DNA of 56,828 nt from Chthoniobacter flavus Ellin428. GTDB taxonomy: Bacteria; Verrucomicrobiota; Verrucomicrobiia; Chthoniobacterales; Chthoniobacteraceae. The DNA is taken from positions 1 through 56,828 of the forward strand of contig NZ_ABVL01000035.1 of NCBI RefSeq assembly GCF_000173075.1, written 5' to 3'. The notes below the pieces were generated by a model. That model did no database searches. It saw nothing but the letters and a program-made list of their open reading frames with translations, and was not told the DNA's origin. The position numbers and the translations under genes were made by a program. This document shows, piece after piece, positions 1 through 7,283 of the stretch (its first letter is position 1; each line of letters opens with the position of its first letter).

Positions 1-346
1 CCCAAGCCAGCAATTGCTCCAGGCTGAGGCGATCGCGGGCCCCTACCTTGCGGGCGTCATGCGGTGTCTGCCCCACAAAGACCGCCGCCGTGTAGGTATC
101 CGGGTGGCAGTCCAGGCCGATGATCCGCCCCTGCTTGGGCGGCTTCGGTGCCGTATAAAGTTCGACCTCCGGAGGTGGCGTCGGCTCCGGCGGCTTTGGT
201 TTCTTCGTTGTCGAGGGTGTGTTCTTTTTCAGTGGTCGCTCTCCAGTTTCTTGGTTAAGAGTCAGGGCAACCGGCGCTGGCAGCCAATCTGGATTGGTCC
301 ACGGACGGAAGTTGGCATTCAGGCATTCGGGGTCTTGTCGCCCCAC
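1..346 (-). CDS. IS110-type transposase, N-terminal part (cut by window edge)
   Basis: Read on the minus strand, the open frame gives GRIIGLDCHPDTYTAAV, which matches the first DEDD-type (RuvC-like) catalytic Asp motif of IS110-family transposases. The frame then runs off the window at position 1. The frame opens after a TGA at 368-370. The best start is a GTG at 346 preceded by a GGAAGG ribosome-binding site about 7 bases upstream. This gives roughly 75 residues, rich in Pro/Lys/Thr just before the catalytic motif. IS110 proteins usually start only about 10 residues before that motif, so the extension is unusual. The function (DNA recombinase of an insertion sequence) is known for the family. 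Only about a quarter of the protein is present, so intactness cannot be judged. Confidence 0.6.
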   Translation of the reverse strand, partial: MGRQDPECLNANFRPWTNPDWLPAPVALTLNQETGERPLKKNTPSTTKKPKPPEPTPPPEVELYTAPKPPKQGRIIGLDCHPDTYTAAVFVGQTPHDARKVGARDRLSLEQLLAW

Positions 347-693
347 GAGGGTGCCTTCCGCCTCGGTTCAATCACGGATAGGAGCAGTTAGCTCAGCGCA
401 ATCATCGAACCTTGGGACCTTCGGCCACCAGTGCGTGTTGCAAGCACTCACGGGTTCCGCCAGGGACGTTGCACCAAACCTTTCGGTCTGCACAGCGCCG
501 GTTGCTGAATGACTTCATGCCATCACGGATTGAAGGCAGTGACGGTTCGATTTCTTTAATCCGTGCAATCCGCGAAATCCGTGGTCCCCCCTCTGCGGCC
601 CTCTGCGTTCTCGGCGTCCTCTGCGCTTAAATGGATGGGCATTTGGTTGCGGCTCGGCCGCGCTATGCCTCTGCGTTTTAAAATCCCCTTCTG
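347..693. other. Intergenic region upstream of the IS110 transposase
   Basis: I see no convincing gene here. Positions 550-630 carry low-complexity intergenic words of the type 'ctctgcg' repeated with small changes. In IS110 elements the non-coding end beside the transposase start carries the guide (bridge) RNA, so 347-550 is the place to look for it. No element boundary is visible. Confidence 0.3.
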
Positions 694-2046
694 CTACGCG
701 AGATCGGTGAGCGCTTTATCCGCATCGCCGAAGTGATCCGTCTTGCACCCCATGCGATCCATGAGCGCCATGTGCAGACGGCATAGCTTGCGATTCTCCT
801 CTTTCGAGTAATCCAGCATGCGCCCGCCCTTGATCGTTCCGCCGCCGCCACCGGCGAGCAGCACCGGGAGCTGACGCGAATCGTGTGCATTGCCGTCGAA
901 GAGGCTCGAGGTGAACATCGCCATGCTGTTGTCGAGCAGCGAGCGCTCGCCTTCGTTCGTCGCTGCCATCTTCTGCAGCGCCTCGGCCCACAGTTCCATG
1001 TGGTGCTGGTTCACCAACTGATATTGTTCCAGCCGCTTCGGATCATTCGCGTGGTGCGACAGCTCGTGCACGCCGCCCTTCACGCCTTCGATGCCGAAGT
1101 TCATGTTCGTCAGGTCATTGTTCAGCATGAACGTCGCCACCCGCGTGCGATCCATCTGGAAAGCCAGCACCATGATGTCGAACATGGTCCGCAGATGCTC
1201 ATTCGCCTTCGCCGGAATGCCCGCCGCCGGACGCGGGAACGTCGGCGCCTTCACCGTCGGCTGCCAACCGGCGCCCGCCGTGTTCGCCTTGCTGAATTCA
1301 TCCGCCCGCTCGATGCGCTGCTCGAGCTCGCGCACCGAGGTGAGATACTCGTCGAGCTTGTGCACGTCGTGCTTGCTCAAGCGCGTGCGGAGCGCCTTCG
1401 CGTCGTCGTTCACGAGATCGAGCACGCTCTTGTCGCGCTTCCGCTGCGAGCCGTCGTCGAAAAGCTGGTCAAAGGCCTGCTGCGGATAAATCTCCTTCGG
1501 CGCCGGCGAAGTCGGACTGCTCCACGAGATGTAGGCTGAATAAATCGAGGTATACCCCGCGTCCGTGCTGTAGCTCGGCCCTTCCGTCCCGAGCACGATG
1601 CTCGGCATGGGCGTGTGCTTGCCGGTCTCGGCGGCCACAAGCTGGTCCATCGTCGTGCCCACCTGCACATCCGTCGTCGTCTGCTTCACGGTGAGACCCG
1701 AGAGCAGGTTCATCTTCGGATAATGTCCGCCCGGGCCCGCGACGGTCGTGGGATTCCACAAGCCCTTGAAAACGAGCAGCTTGTCCTTCAGTGATTCGAG
1801 CGGGCTGAGCGACTTCAGGAGCTGCATCCCCTGCGGCGTATTCTCCGCGCCCCAGTGGAAGGGGTTCACGCCATTGCCCATGAAGCACACGGCCAGACGG
1901 CGCGGCGCCCCGCTGGCGCCACTGACCCCGGCGGCGGCAGCGCCCCAGGAGTTCAGCGATTCGAGCCACGGCAGGCTCATGGCAATGCCGAGCCCTCGCA
2001 AAAAGCGGCGGCGGGAGATCGTGTCGTTCGGATGGCGGGTGATCAT
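694..2046 (-). CDS. DUF1552 (HXXSHH motif) Tat-exported protein
   Basis: This 450-aa protein of unknown function begins with a twin-arginine signal (SRRRFLRGLG, then a hydrophobic stretch), so it should be folded before export. The motif HELSHH near residue 330 is the HXXSHH signature of the DUF1552 family, which is common in Planctomycetes, Verrucomicrobia and Myxobacteria. In those phyla such genes usually sit directly downstream of a large cytochrome-c/DUF1592/DUF1588 protein. No such partner lies beside it here: the flanking genes are the IS110 fragment and glgX, so this copy is an orphan. The length is typical of the family. The start is the ATG at 2046, which includes the Tat signal. 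The family assignment is confident and the role is unknown. Confidence 0.85.
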   Translation of the reverse strand: MITRHPNDTISRRRFLRGLGIAMSLPWLESLNSWGAAAAGVSGASGAPRRLAVCFMGNGVNPFHWGAENTPQGMQLLKSLSPLESLKDKLLVFKGLWNPTTVAGPGGHYPKMNLLSGLTVKQTTTDVQVGTTMDQLVAAETGKHTPMPSIVLGTEGPSYSTDAGYTSIYSAYISWSSPTSPAPKEIYPQQAFDQLFDDGSQRKRDKSVLDLVNDDAKALRTRLSKHDVHKLDEYLTSVRELEQRIERADEFSKANTAGAGWQPTVKAPTFPRPAAGIPAKANEHLRTMFDIMVLAFQMDRTRVATFMLNNDLTNMNFGIEGVKGGVHELSHHANDPKRLEQYQLVNQHHMELWAEALQKMAATNEGERSLLDNSMAMFTSSLFDGNAHDSRQLPVLLAGGGGGTIKGGRMLDYSKEENRKLCRLHMALMDRMGCKTDHFGDADKALTDLA

Positions 2047-2104
2047 GAGATACGCTTATTCTACAAGTAAATCGCCGCCGCGCCTGCGAAATTAGCGGGT
2101 TTTT

Positions 2105-2133
2105 CCATGGAGGGACGCGCTCCTACGGTCCCT
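2105..2133. repeat. Short intergenic repeat, copy 1
   Basis: The core GGAGGGACGCGCTCC recurs, with two changed positions, at 7015-7045 in another intergenic gap, followed in both by a TCCCT end. The core is itself partly self-complementary. It looks like a dispersed REP-type element. The surrounding 2047-2318 gap holds no gene that I can support. Confidence 0.5.
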
Positions 2134-2318
2134 GAAATTCAGTGGGACGTTGCCTGCCGCATCGCCGAGCGAAACCTTGCGGGTCGCGATGTTCCGCCCA
2201 CGGTGGGATTCAGTGGGATCTGGTGAGATCCCTCTGTCCCCGCAACGTTCTGCCGCCACGCAGGAAAGCGCTGATTGAGTTGATAGACTGCGGCCTTTTG
2301 GGCAGAGCAGTTCGACCG

Positions 2319-4460
2319 TCAAGCTTTCCCGATGAGCACTACGGTACTCCGTGAATTCGCGAAGTAGAAATCCGCCGGGTTGAGCAGGATCTCCTTTCCT
2401 TCGTCCGCGATATCCAGGCCCGCAGCGAGGCTCGTATCAATCGCCCGATGCCATCGGGCGCCGTTGTCGAGCGCCGGCAACTGGACGTGCTTCGGCTCGA
2501 AGTGCGCATTGTAGATAAAGAAAAGCCGCTGTCCGGTGAGCTCGCCGGGGTTGGTGCTGGCGTCGAGCTGCATGCAGATGGTGCGTGATTGCGAATCGTT
2601 CCAGTGCGGACTGTCGCTGCCGTCGGTGCCGAACCAGGAAAAATCCGGAATCTGGTCGTCGTCCAGATCCTCGCAGAGCGAGAACTGGCGGCGTTCCAGG
2701 ACTGGATAGCGGCCGACGAAGGCAATCACCTTGCGGAAGAACTCGACGAGATCGTTGTTCTTTTCCGCGAGATCCCAGTCGAACCAACTGAGCGCGTTGT
2801 CCTGACAGTAAGCGTTGTTATTGCCGCGCTGCGTGCGGGCAAACTCGTCGCCGCCGAGGAGCATCGGCGTGCCCGACGCGAAGAACAACGCACAGGCGTG
2901 GTTTTTCATGAGTTGTCGCCGCAGGCTGAGGACACCGGCGTCTGTCGTGTCGCCCTCGACGCCGCAATTCCATGAGTGGTTGTCGTCGCATCCGTCGTTG
3001 TTGTTCTCGCCGTTTGCCTCGTTGTGTTTGCCGTTGTAGGCCACGAGATCGTGCAGCGTGAAGCCGTCGTGGCAGGTGATGAAATTGATGCTGTTGTAGG
3101 CCGAGCGACCGTCGTCGCCGTAAAGATCGGCAGAGCCGGTGAGCCGCCAGCCGAGGTCCGCGAGCTGGCCGCTGTCGCCTTTGTTGAATCGCCGCACAGT
3201 GTCGCGGAAACGACCGTTCCATTCGGACCAGTCCACCGGAAAATTGCCGACCTGATACGTGCCGATGTCCCACGGCTCGGCGATCAGAATCGCGCGATTG
3301 AGCGCCGGCGCCTGGGCGACGGAGTGAAAGAACGGTCCCGAGGCTCGATAGGCGCCGCCTTCCTCGCGGCCGAGCACGGAGGCGAGGTCGAAGCGGAAAC
3401 CGTCCACGTGCATCACGTCCACCCAGTAGCGCAGAGAGTCCATGACGAGGCGGATCACGGCCTGGCTATCGAAGTTGAGGCTGTTGCCGCAACCGGTGAA
3501 ATTCGTGTAGTAGCGTCGCGACTGGTCGGGGGGGCCCGTGAGGCTGTAGTAACTGGGATTGTCGATGCCGCGAAACGCGAGGCTCGGACCGAGCTCGCTG
3601 CCCTCGCCGGTGTGGTTGTAAACGACGTCGAGGATCACCATGATGCCCGCCTTGTGCAACGCGCGCACGAGCGTCTTGAACTCCTCCACCTGTGAGCCCA
3701 GCGTGCCGCTGCTCGCGTACGACGACTCGGGCGCAAAGAAACCGATCGAGTTGTAGCCCCAGTAGTTCGTGAGGCCACGCCCCACCAGGAAGTCGTCCAC
3801 GTAGTACTCATGCACCGGCAGGAGCTCGACGGCGTTGATGCCGAGCCGTTTCAGGTGGGGAATCTTCTCGATGAAGCCGAGATACGTCCCAGGCGAAGCC
3901 ACCTTCGAGGAGGGATGGGCGGTGAAGCCCTTGACGTGAACCTCATAAATGAAGAGTTCTTCGAGCTTGAGGTCGGGTGCCTCATCCCCCTGCCAATCGA
4001 ACGCGTTGTCATCGATGACAACGGCCTTTGGCGCGAAGGCGGTGGTGTCACGCGGGTCCTTGACGAACTCGCCACCGCCCGGGTGTGGCTCGTAGGCGAG
4101 CAAAACATTGTCGTCGTTGCGGAACTTTCCCGTCACTGCCTTGGCATACGGATCGAGCATGAGCTTCACATCGTTGAACCGAAGTCCCCACTCCGGCCGG
4201 TACTCGCCCTGTACCTTGTAGCCGTAAAGCTGGCCGTGGCCGATGCCGCGCACTTCCGCGTGCCAGATGAACTTGTCGCGTTCACGGAGCTGAATCACAT
4301 CGGTTGGCTCACCGTTTGGCGCGTCGAACAACAAGAGAAACACTGCCGACGCGTTGCGCGAGTAGAGCGCGAAGTTCACGCCGCCGGCGGTGACCGTGGC
4401 ACCGAGTGGATACTCACGACCTTTGACGACTGTTTTAGTGGTCCGATGAGCAAGAGACAT
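2319..4460 (-). CDS. glgX: Glycogen debranching enzyme GlgX (GH13 isoamylase type)
   Basis: This 713-aa enzyme hydrolyses alpha-1,6 branches of glycogen or limit dextrin in the cytoplasm. An N-terminal CBM48/isoamylase domain (about residues 10-130, GATVTAGGVNFALYSRNA) is followed by the GH13 barrel. The catalytic residues are visible: nucleophile Asp358 in FRFDLAS, acid/base Glu395 in IAEPWD, and transition-state Asp465 in TCHDGFTL. VVYNHTGEG is the first conserved GH13 region. I chose the ATG at 4460 over an upstream one at 4517 because GGAG lies 7 bases before it and the protein then starts at the usual place. No other glycogen gene is adjacent. It may be transcribed after the PadR gene 185 bases upstream, but an own promoter is equally possible. 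Confidence 0.95.
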   Translation of the reverse strand: MSLAHRTTKTVVKGREYPLGATVTAGGVNFALYSRNASAVFLLLFDAPNGEPTDVIQLRERDKFIWHAEVRGIGHGQLYGYKVQGEYRPEWGLRFNDVKLMLDPYAKAVTGKFRNDDNVLLAYEPHPGGGEFVKDPRDTTAFAPKAVVIDDNAFDWQGDEAPDLKLEELFIYEVHVKGFTAHPSSKVASPGTYLGFIEKIPHLKRLGINAVELLPVHEYYVDDFLVGRGLTNYWGYNSIGFFAPESSYASSGTLGSQVEEFKTLVRALHKAGIMVILDVVYNHTGEGSELGPSLAFRGIDNPSYYSLTGPPDQSRRYYTNFTGCGNSLNFDSQAVIRLVMDSLRYWVDVMHVDGFRFDLASVLGREEGGAYRASGPFFHSVAQAPALNRAILIAEPWDIGTYQVGNFPVDWSEWNGRFRDTVRRFNKGDSGQLADLGWRLTGSADLYGDDGRSAYNSINFITCHDGFTLHDLVAYNGKHNEANGENNNDGCDDNHSWNCGVEGDTTDAGVLSLRRQLMKNHACALFFASGTPMLLGGDEFARTQRGNNNAYCQDNALSWFDWDLAEKNNDLVEFFRKVIAFVGRYPVLERRQFSLCEDLDDDQIPDFSWFGTDGSDSPHWNDSQSRTICMQLDASTNPGELTGQRLFFIYNAHFEPKHVQLPALDNGARWHRAIDTSLAAGLDIADEGKEILLNPADFYFANSRSTVVLIGKA

Positions 4461-4645
4461 GGGAAGGCTCCGGTTGAGTTTTTGTCCGCTAAAGAATTGC
4501 TTTTGCGCCGGCCGCATGTGTCTGGGGGGCTCCGCACGCGGAGATGCATGCAGCCTTCGATTCCACCGTTTCCGCCCGGGGCCCTCTATCGGACCTTGGT
4601 CCTACGCGTCGTCCGGCGCCCAGCCCATGGGATGGTGGATGGCTC

Positions 4646-5320
4646 CTACTCCACCTTCCCCTGCCGGATCTCCGCGATCGCCCTCCGCAGTATCTCCAGC
4701 ACGCGCTGCTTCTCCTCCATCGGTGCCGAACGCTTCTCAAACAGCGCCGCCTTCAACTCGCGCTTCATGTCGTGGAATTCCTCGCGCATCGCGCGCCACT
4801 CCTTGCGCTGCTGATCGCGCGGCGAACCGCCCCAACGCTCGTCGGCTTCCTCTTCCTGTGCCATCTGGTCGCGGAAATGCGCGATCCGCTCGCCCCACTG
4901 AGCCAGCCGTTCCAGCATCTCGTCCGTCTGCTGCCGGTTCTTCGCCAGGTGCTCGGCGCCCGCTTCCGTGATCCGATACAGCTTCTTCGCTCCTTCGGCC
5001 TCCGACACCGCCAGCGACGCTTCCTCCAGATACGTCAGCGCCGGGTAAATCACCCCCGGGCTCGGCGCATACACCCCGCTCGAGCGGCGTTCGATTTCCT
5101 TGATGATCTCGTAGCCATGGGCCGGCTTCGCCGAGATCAGGGCTAGGATGATGAACTGCAAATCCTCGGACGTGAACAGCCGGCCTGGCCGAAAACCGGG
5201 GCCGCCCGGTCCTCCGCCAAAGCGATCGAAGAACTCGCCGCCATGGCGACCGAAAAAGCCCTTGTGAGCGCAATGAGGGTGCTCGCCCCGGAGTAAGGAA
5301 AAGAAGTGGTGTTTGAACAT
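4646..5320 (-). CDS. PadR-family regulator, YqjI-like
   Basis: This 224-aa transcription factor has a PadR winged-helix domain at about residues 50-130 (LALISAKPAHGYEIIKEIE ... APSPGVIYPALTYLEE) and a long charged helical tail (130-224) for dimerisation. The first 45 residues are rich in His and Gly (HH, HPHCAHK, GRHGG). That layout resembles E. coli YqjI, a metal-responsive PadR protein with a metal-binding N-terminus, so metal sensing is a reasonable inference. I chose the ATG at 5320 because an alternative at 5356 would lie upstream of the operator-like palindromes at 5335-5354. Those palindromes sit just before this start and suggest autoregulation. The divergent small membrane gene at 5573 is the only obvious second target. 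Confidence 0.88.
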   Translation of the reverse strand: MFKHHFFSLLRGEHPHCAHKGFFGRHGGEFFDRFGGGPGGPGFRPGRLFTSEDLQFIILALISAKPAHGYEIIKEIERRSSGVYAPSPGVIYPALTYLEEASLAVSEAEGAKKLYRITEAGAEHLAKNRQQTDEMLERLAQWGERIAHFRDQMAQEEEADERWGGSPRDQQRKEWRAMREEFHDMKRELKAALFEKRSAPMEEKQRVLEILRRAIAEIRQGKVE

Positions 5321-5334
5321 GGAAACAGTGTTTC

Positions 5335-5354
5335 GATATATCGTAAGATATATC
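5335..5354. promoter_or_regulatory. Probable PadR operator: two GATATATC palindromes
   Basis: Two identical self-palindromic 8-mers, GATATATC, are separated by GTAA, 15 bases upstream of the PadR start. The pair reads as both a direct and an inverted repeat. A second imperfect palindrome (GAAAC-AGT-GTTTC) lies at 5322-5334 between it and the start codon. PadR-type regulators commonly bind AT-rich dyads in their own promoter. The assignment is inferred from position and symmetry. Confidence 0.6.
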
Positions 5355-5572
5355 AAGAAGAATATTTTGCCCTCTGCGGCCGGCCAATGCAGGCCTCGAA
5401 AACAAACCAGCTGCAGCGGCGCCGTCCGGCGTCGCTCGATCAGGAACGGCCTCCAAGATCAAACCGCGAATGGTTGTGGTCACGAGTTCCCAACGCCCCG
5501 CTTTGCGAACGAGAGGAACGAGTCAAAAAATCATGTTGCTCGAGGCTACATCGTGAGATTCTCCCCCTATCC

Positions 5573-5788
5573 ATGAGCTTGCGTAACGTGATCTGCGGCA
5601 TCGGCGGCGTTTTGCTCGGTCTCGGGCTAATGTGCCTGCCGCTCGGCTTCGGTGCTAATCCAGAACGAGACACCAGCGCCTTTTTTCGCGCCGCGGACAC
5701 CGGTGTCTGGCTGAAGCTCGGGCTCACGCTCGCCCTGTCCGGAGCCACCGTTCTTCTCGCGTCGCCCTTGTTCCGCACTCGACGGTGA
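5573..5788 (+). CDS. Small two-helix membrane protein, unknown
   Basis: The frame from the ATG at 5573 encodes 71 residues with two hydrophobic segments (about residues 5-28, VICGIGGVLLGLGLMCLPL, and 44-66, GVWLKLGLTLALSGATVLL) and a basic RTRR end, so an integral membrane hairpin is predicted. The same frame is open further upstream, but that part is compositionally unlike protein. I do not recognise the family. It is divergent from the PadR gene, about 220 bases beyond the operator, so PadR control is possible but unproven. Confidence 0.55.
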   Translation: MSLRNVICGIGGVLLGLGLMCLPLGFGANPERDTSAFFRAADTGVWLKLGLTLALSGATVLLASPLFRTRR

Positions 5789-5812
5789 CCGGTTTGTCGG
5801 GAGGTAGTGTCC

Positions 5813-5881
5813 AATGACAAATGACGATTTCGAATGACGAAGGTGAGCCGTAGAGGTGCGGCATTTCGTCATTCGTCATTT
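5813..5881. repeat. Inverted repeat of the word AATGACGA
   Basis: Positions 5819-5841 carry AAATGACGA and AATGACGAA in tandem. Positions 5865-5881 carry their reverse complement, TTCGTCATTCGTCATTT. The right arm supplies the stop codon of the acetyltransferase gene (TCA at 5876-5878). The element lies between two convergent genes. Confidence 0.7.
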
Positions 5882-6460
5882 CCCTTCCCCCACCACTCCC
5901 TCCGCGTCCTCGATCGCCCGCAGCACCCGACACGGATTCCCCACCGCCACCACATCCGCCGGCATATCCCGCGTCACCACACTTCCCGCCCCGATCACCG
6001 TGCGATCCCCGATCTTCACCCCCGGACAAATGATCGCCCCGCCTCCGACCCACACATCCGAGCCGATCTCCACCGGCCGCGCCATCTCCAGCCACGACCG
6101 CCGTTCGTGCGCGCGGATGGGATGCGTCGCCGTGTAAATCTGCACCGAGGGGCCAAAGAGTACATTGCTCCCGATCCGCACCGGCATCACATCCAGCACC
6201 ACACAATTGAAATTGAAGAACACCTTCGTCCCCACGGAAATGTTCGTCCCGTAATCGCAGAAAAACGGCGGCTGAATCCACGCATCCGTCTCCTGCCCGA
6301 GGAGCTCCTTCAGCAGCCGCGCCCGCTCTTCTTTCTGCTCTTCGCGGGTGGCATTCAGCGCCTGGCAAAGATCGCGCGCCCGCTGCCGTTCCGCGCACAA
6401 CTCCGCATCCAGCGGATCGTAAAGCTCCCCCGCGAGCATCTTCTGCTTCTCGGTTTTCAT
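5876..6460 (-). CDS. maa: Sugar O-acetyltransferase (maltose acetyltransferase / NodL type)
   Basis: This 194-aa left-handed parallel beta-helix enzyme transfers acetyl from acetyl-CoA to a sugar hydroxyl. The N-terminal Maa/NodL cap (MKTEKQKMLAGELYDPLDAEL) is typical. It is followed by hexapeptide repeats, the catalytic His113 in the TATHPI motif, and the C-terminal coil GVKIGDRTVIGAGSVVTRD with VGNPCRV, as in the CAT-type acetyltransferases. The length matches the family. The physiological acceptor cannot be told from sequence, and the pathway is unclear because neither neighbour is a sugar gene. The 3' end lies inside a palindromic repeat, so the final residues (VVGEGK) may differ from relatives. 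Confidence 0.88.
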   Translation of the reverse strand: MKTEKQKMLAGELYDPLDAELCAERQRARDLCQALNATREEQKEERARLLKELLGQETDAWIQPPFFCDYGTNISVGTKVFFNFNCVVLDVMPVRIGSNVLFGPSVQIYTATHPIRAHERRSWLEMARPVEIGSDVWVGGGAIICPGVKIGDRTVIGAGSVVTRDMPADVVAVGNPCRVLRAIEDAEGVVGEGK

Positions 6461-6501
6461 CGTTCACTCACTTCGCAGGTGATCAGCGATGTGGCTGCGG
6501 A

Positions 6502-6648
6502 AAGTACACCGTGCAGGCGCGCTTGAATGTGAGCCTGCCGGGCGTGGAGCACGCCGTGGCGCAGGAACTGGTCGAAGCTGCGCACCAGATCTGCCCGTAT
6601 TGGAAAGCGAGCCGGGGCAATATTCCCGTCGCGATCAATCTCCTCTGA
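6502..6648 (+). pseudogene. Remnant of ohr: C-terminal piece of organic hydroperoxide reductase
   Basis: The plus frame ends in YTVQARLNVSLPGVEHAVAQ, then LVEAAHQICPY and RGNIPVAINLL before TGA at 6646-6648. This is the C-terminal third of an OsmC/Ohr peroxidase, including the second redox Cys (CPY). The N-terminal two thirds, with the first Cys, are absent: the acetyltransferase promoter region starts immediately upstream. It is therefore a truncated gene and part of a short run of gene fragments. Confidence 0.7.
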
Positions 6649-6650
6649 CC

Positions 6651-6974
6651 ATGGGCACGGATATTCACGCTGCGCCGGTGCCCATCGTCACCGGCGCGTC
6701 GAGCGGGATCGGTCTGGGCATTACCCAAGCCCTGCCCGAGCACGGCTCTCGGGTGGTCGCCGATCTCGACCGGCTGAAGAAGCTGGCCAAGCTGAACGTG
6801 CTCCTGGCCACGACGGAGCAGTTTATCGAGTACGCTATCGTCGCGGAAGGTGCTTCGCGTTTGTTCGTGCAGATCTTCGGCGAATCCGCCGGGCATGTGC
6901 GGCTGGTCTACGGCGTGCAGAGTTTACCCATCGGTGCTCCGGTGGTCGCGGAGACAATTTTCGAGATCGTCTGA
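6651..6974 (+). pseudogene. In-frame chimera: SDR N-terminus joined to RidA (YjgF) C-terminus
   Basis: The open frame of 107 residues starts 2 bases after the ohr remnant. Residues 10-40 read VPIVTGASSGIGLGITQAL, the nucleotide-binding TGxxxGIG start of a short-chain dehydrogenase. From about residue 42 it becomes KKLAKLNVLLATTEQFIEYA and then FGESAGHVRLVYGV ... LPIGAPVVAETIFEI, which is the second half of a RidA/YjgF-family protein. Neither fold is complete, so this is most likely the scar of a deletion joining two genes. The reading frame has nonetheless stayed open across the join. Confidence 0.65.
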
Positions 6975-7283
6975 TCCCATTTTCGGGACGAGACGTTGCC
7001 CACGCTTGCGACCACCACGGAGGGATGCGCTCCCGCGTGTTCCCTAATCTTCATCTCCATCCCAGCCTGAGTGGGGACTTCGTTCCATTCCGTCTCCCGA
7101 GCCTTATTTGCAAACGAGGGAAGGCGCGAAGTTTCTCGAATTTAACACGCGCACCCGTACTCCGCGAAACGTAATCACCCCGCGTAAAGCTCGCGTTCCC
7201 GAAGCTTTGCTTTAGGAAACGTGCCTTCATAGCGGATCGCTATTCCCTAACAGGGGATAACGATCGCGTTCCCCCAACCCCCT
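6975..7283. other. Intergenic region before the GH5 gene
   Basis: I can support no gene here. Positions 7015-7045 hold the second copy of the GGAGGGAYGCGCTCC repeat seen at 2105-2133. Positions 7194-7222 can form a small hairpin (GTTCCCGAAGC ... GCTTTAGGAAAC, imperfect). The rest should contain the promoter of the secreted GH5 gene, but I cannot assign -35 and -10 boxes. Confidence 0.4.

Noticed and set aside
5865..5881. Rho-independent terminator at the acetyltransferase 3' end
   Set aside because: The repeat lies partly inside the coding region and there is no T-run after the stem on either strand.
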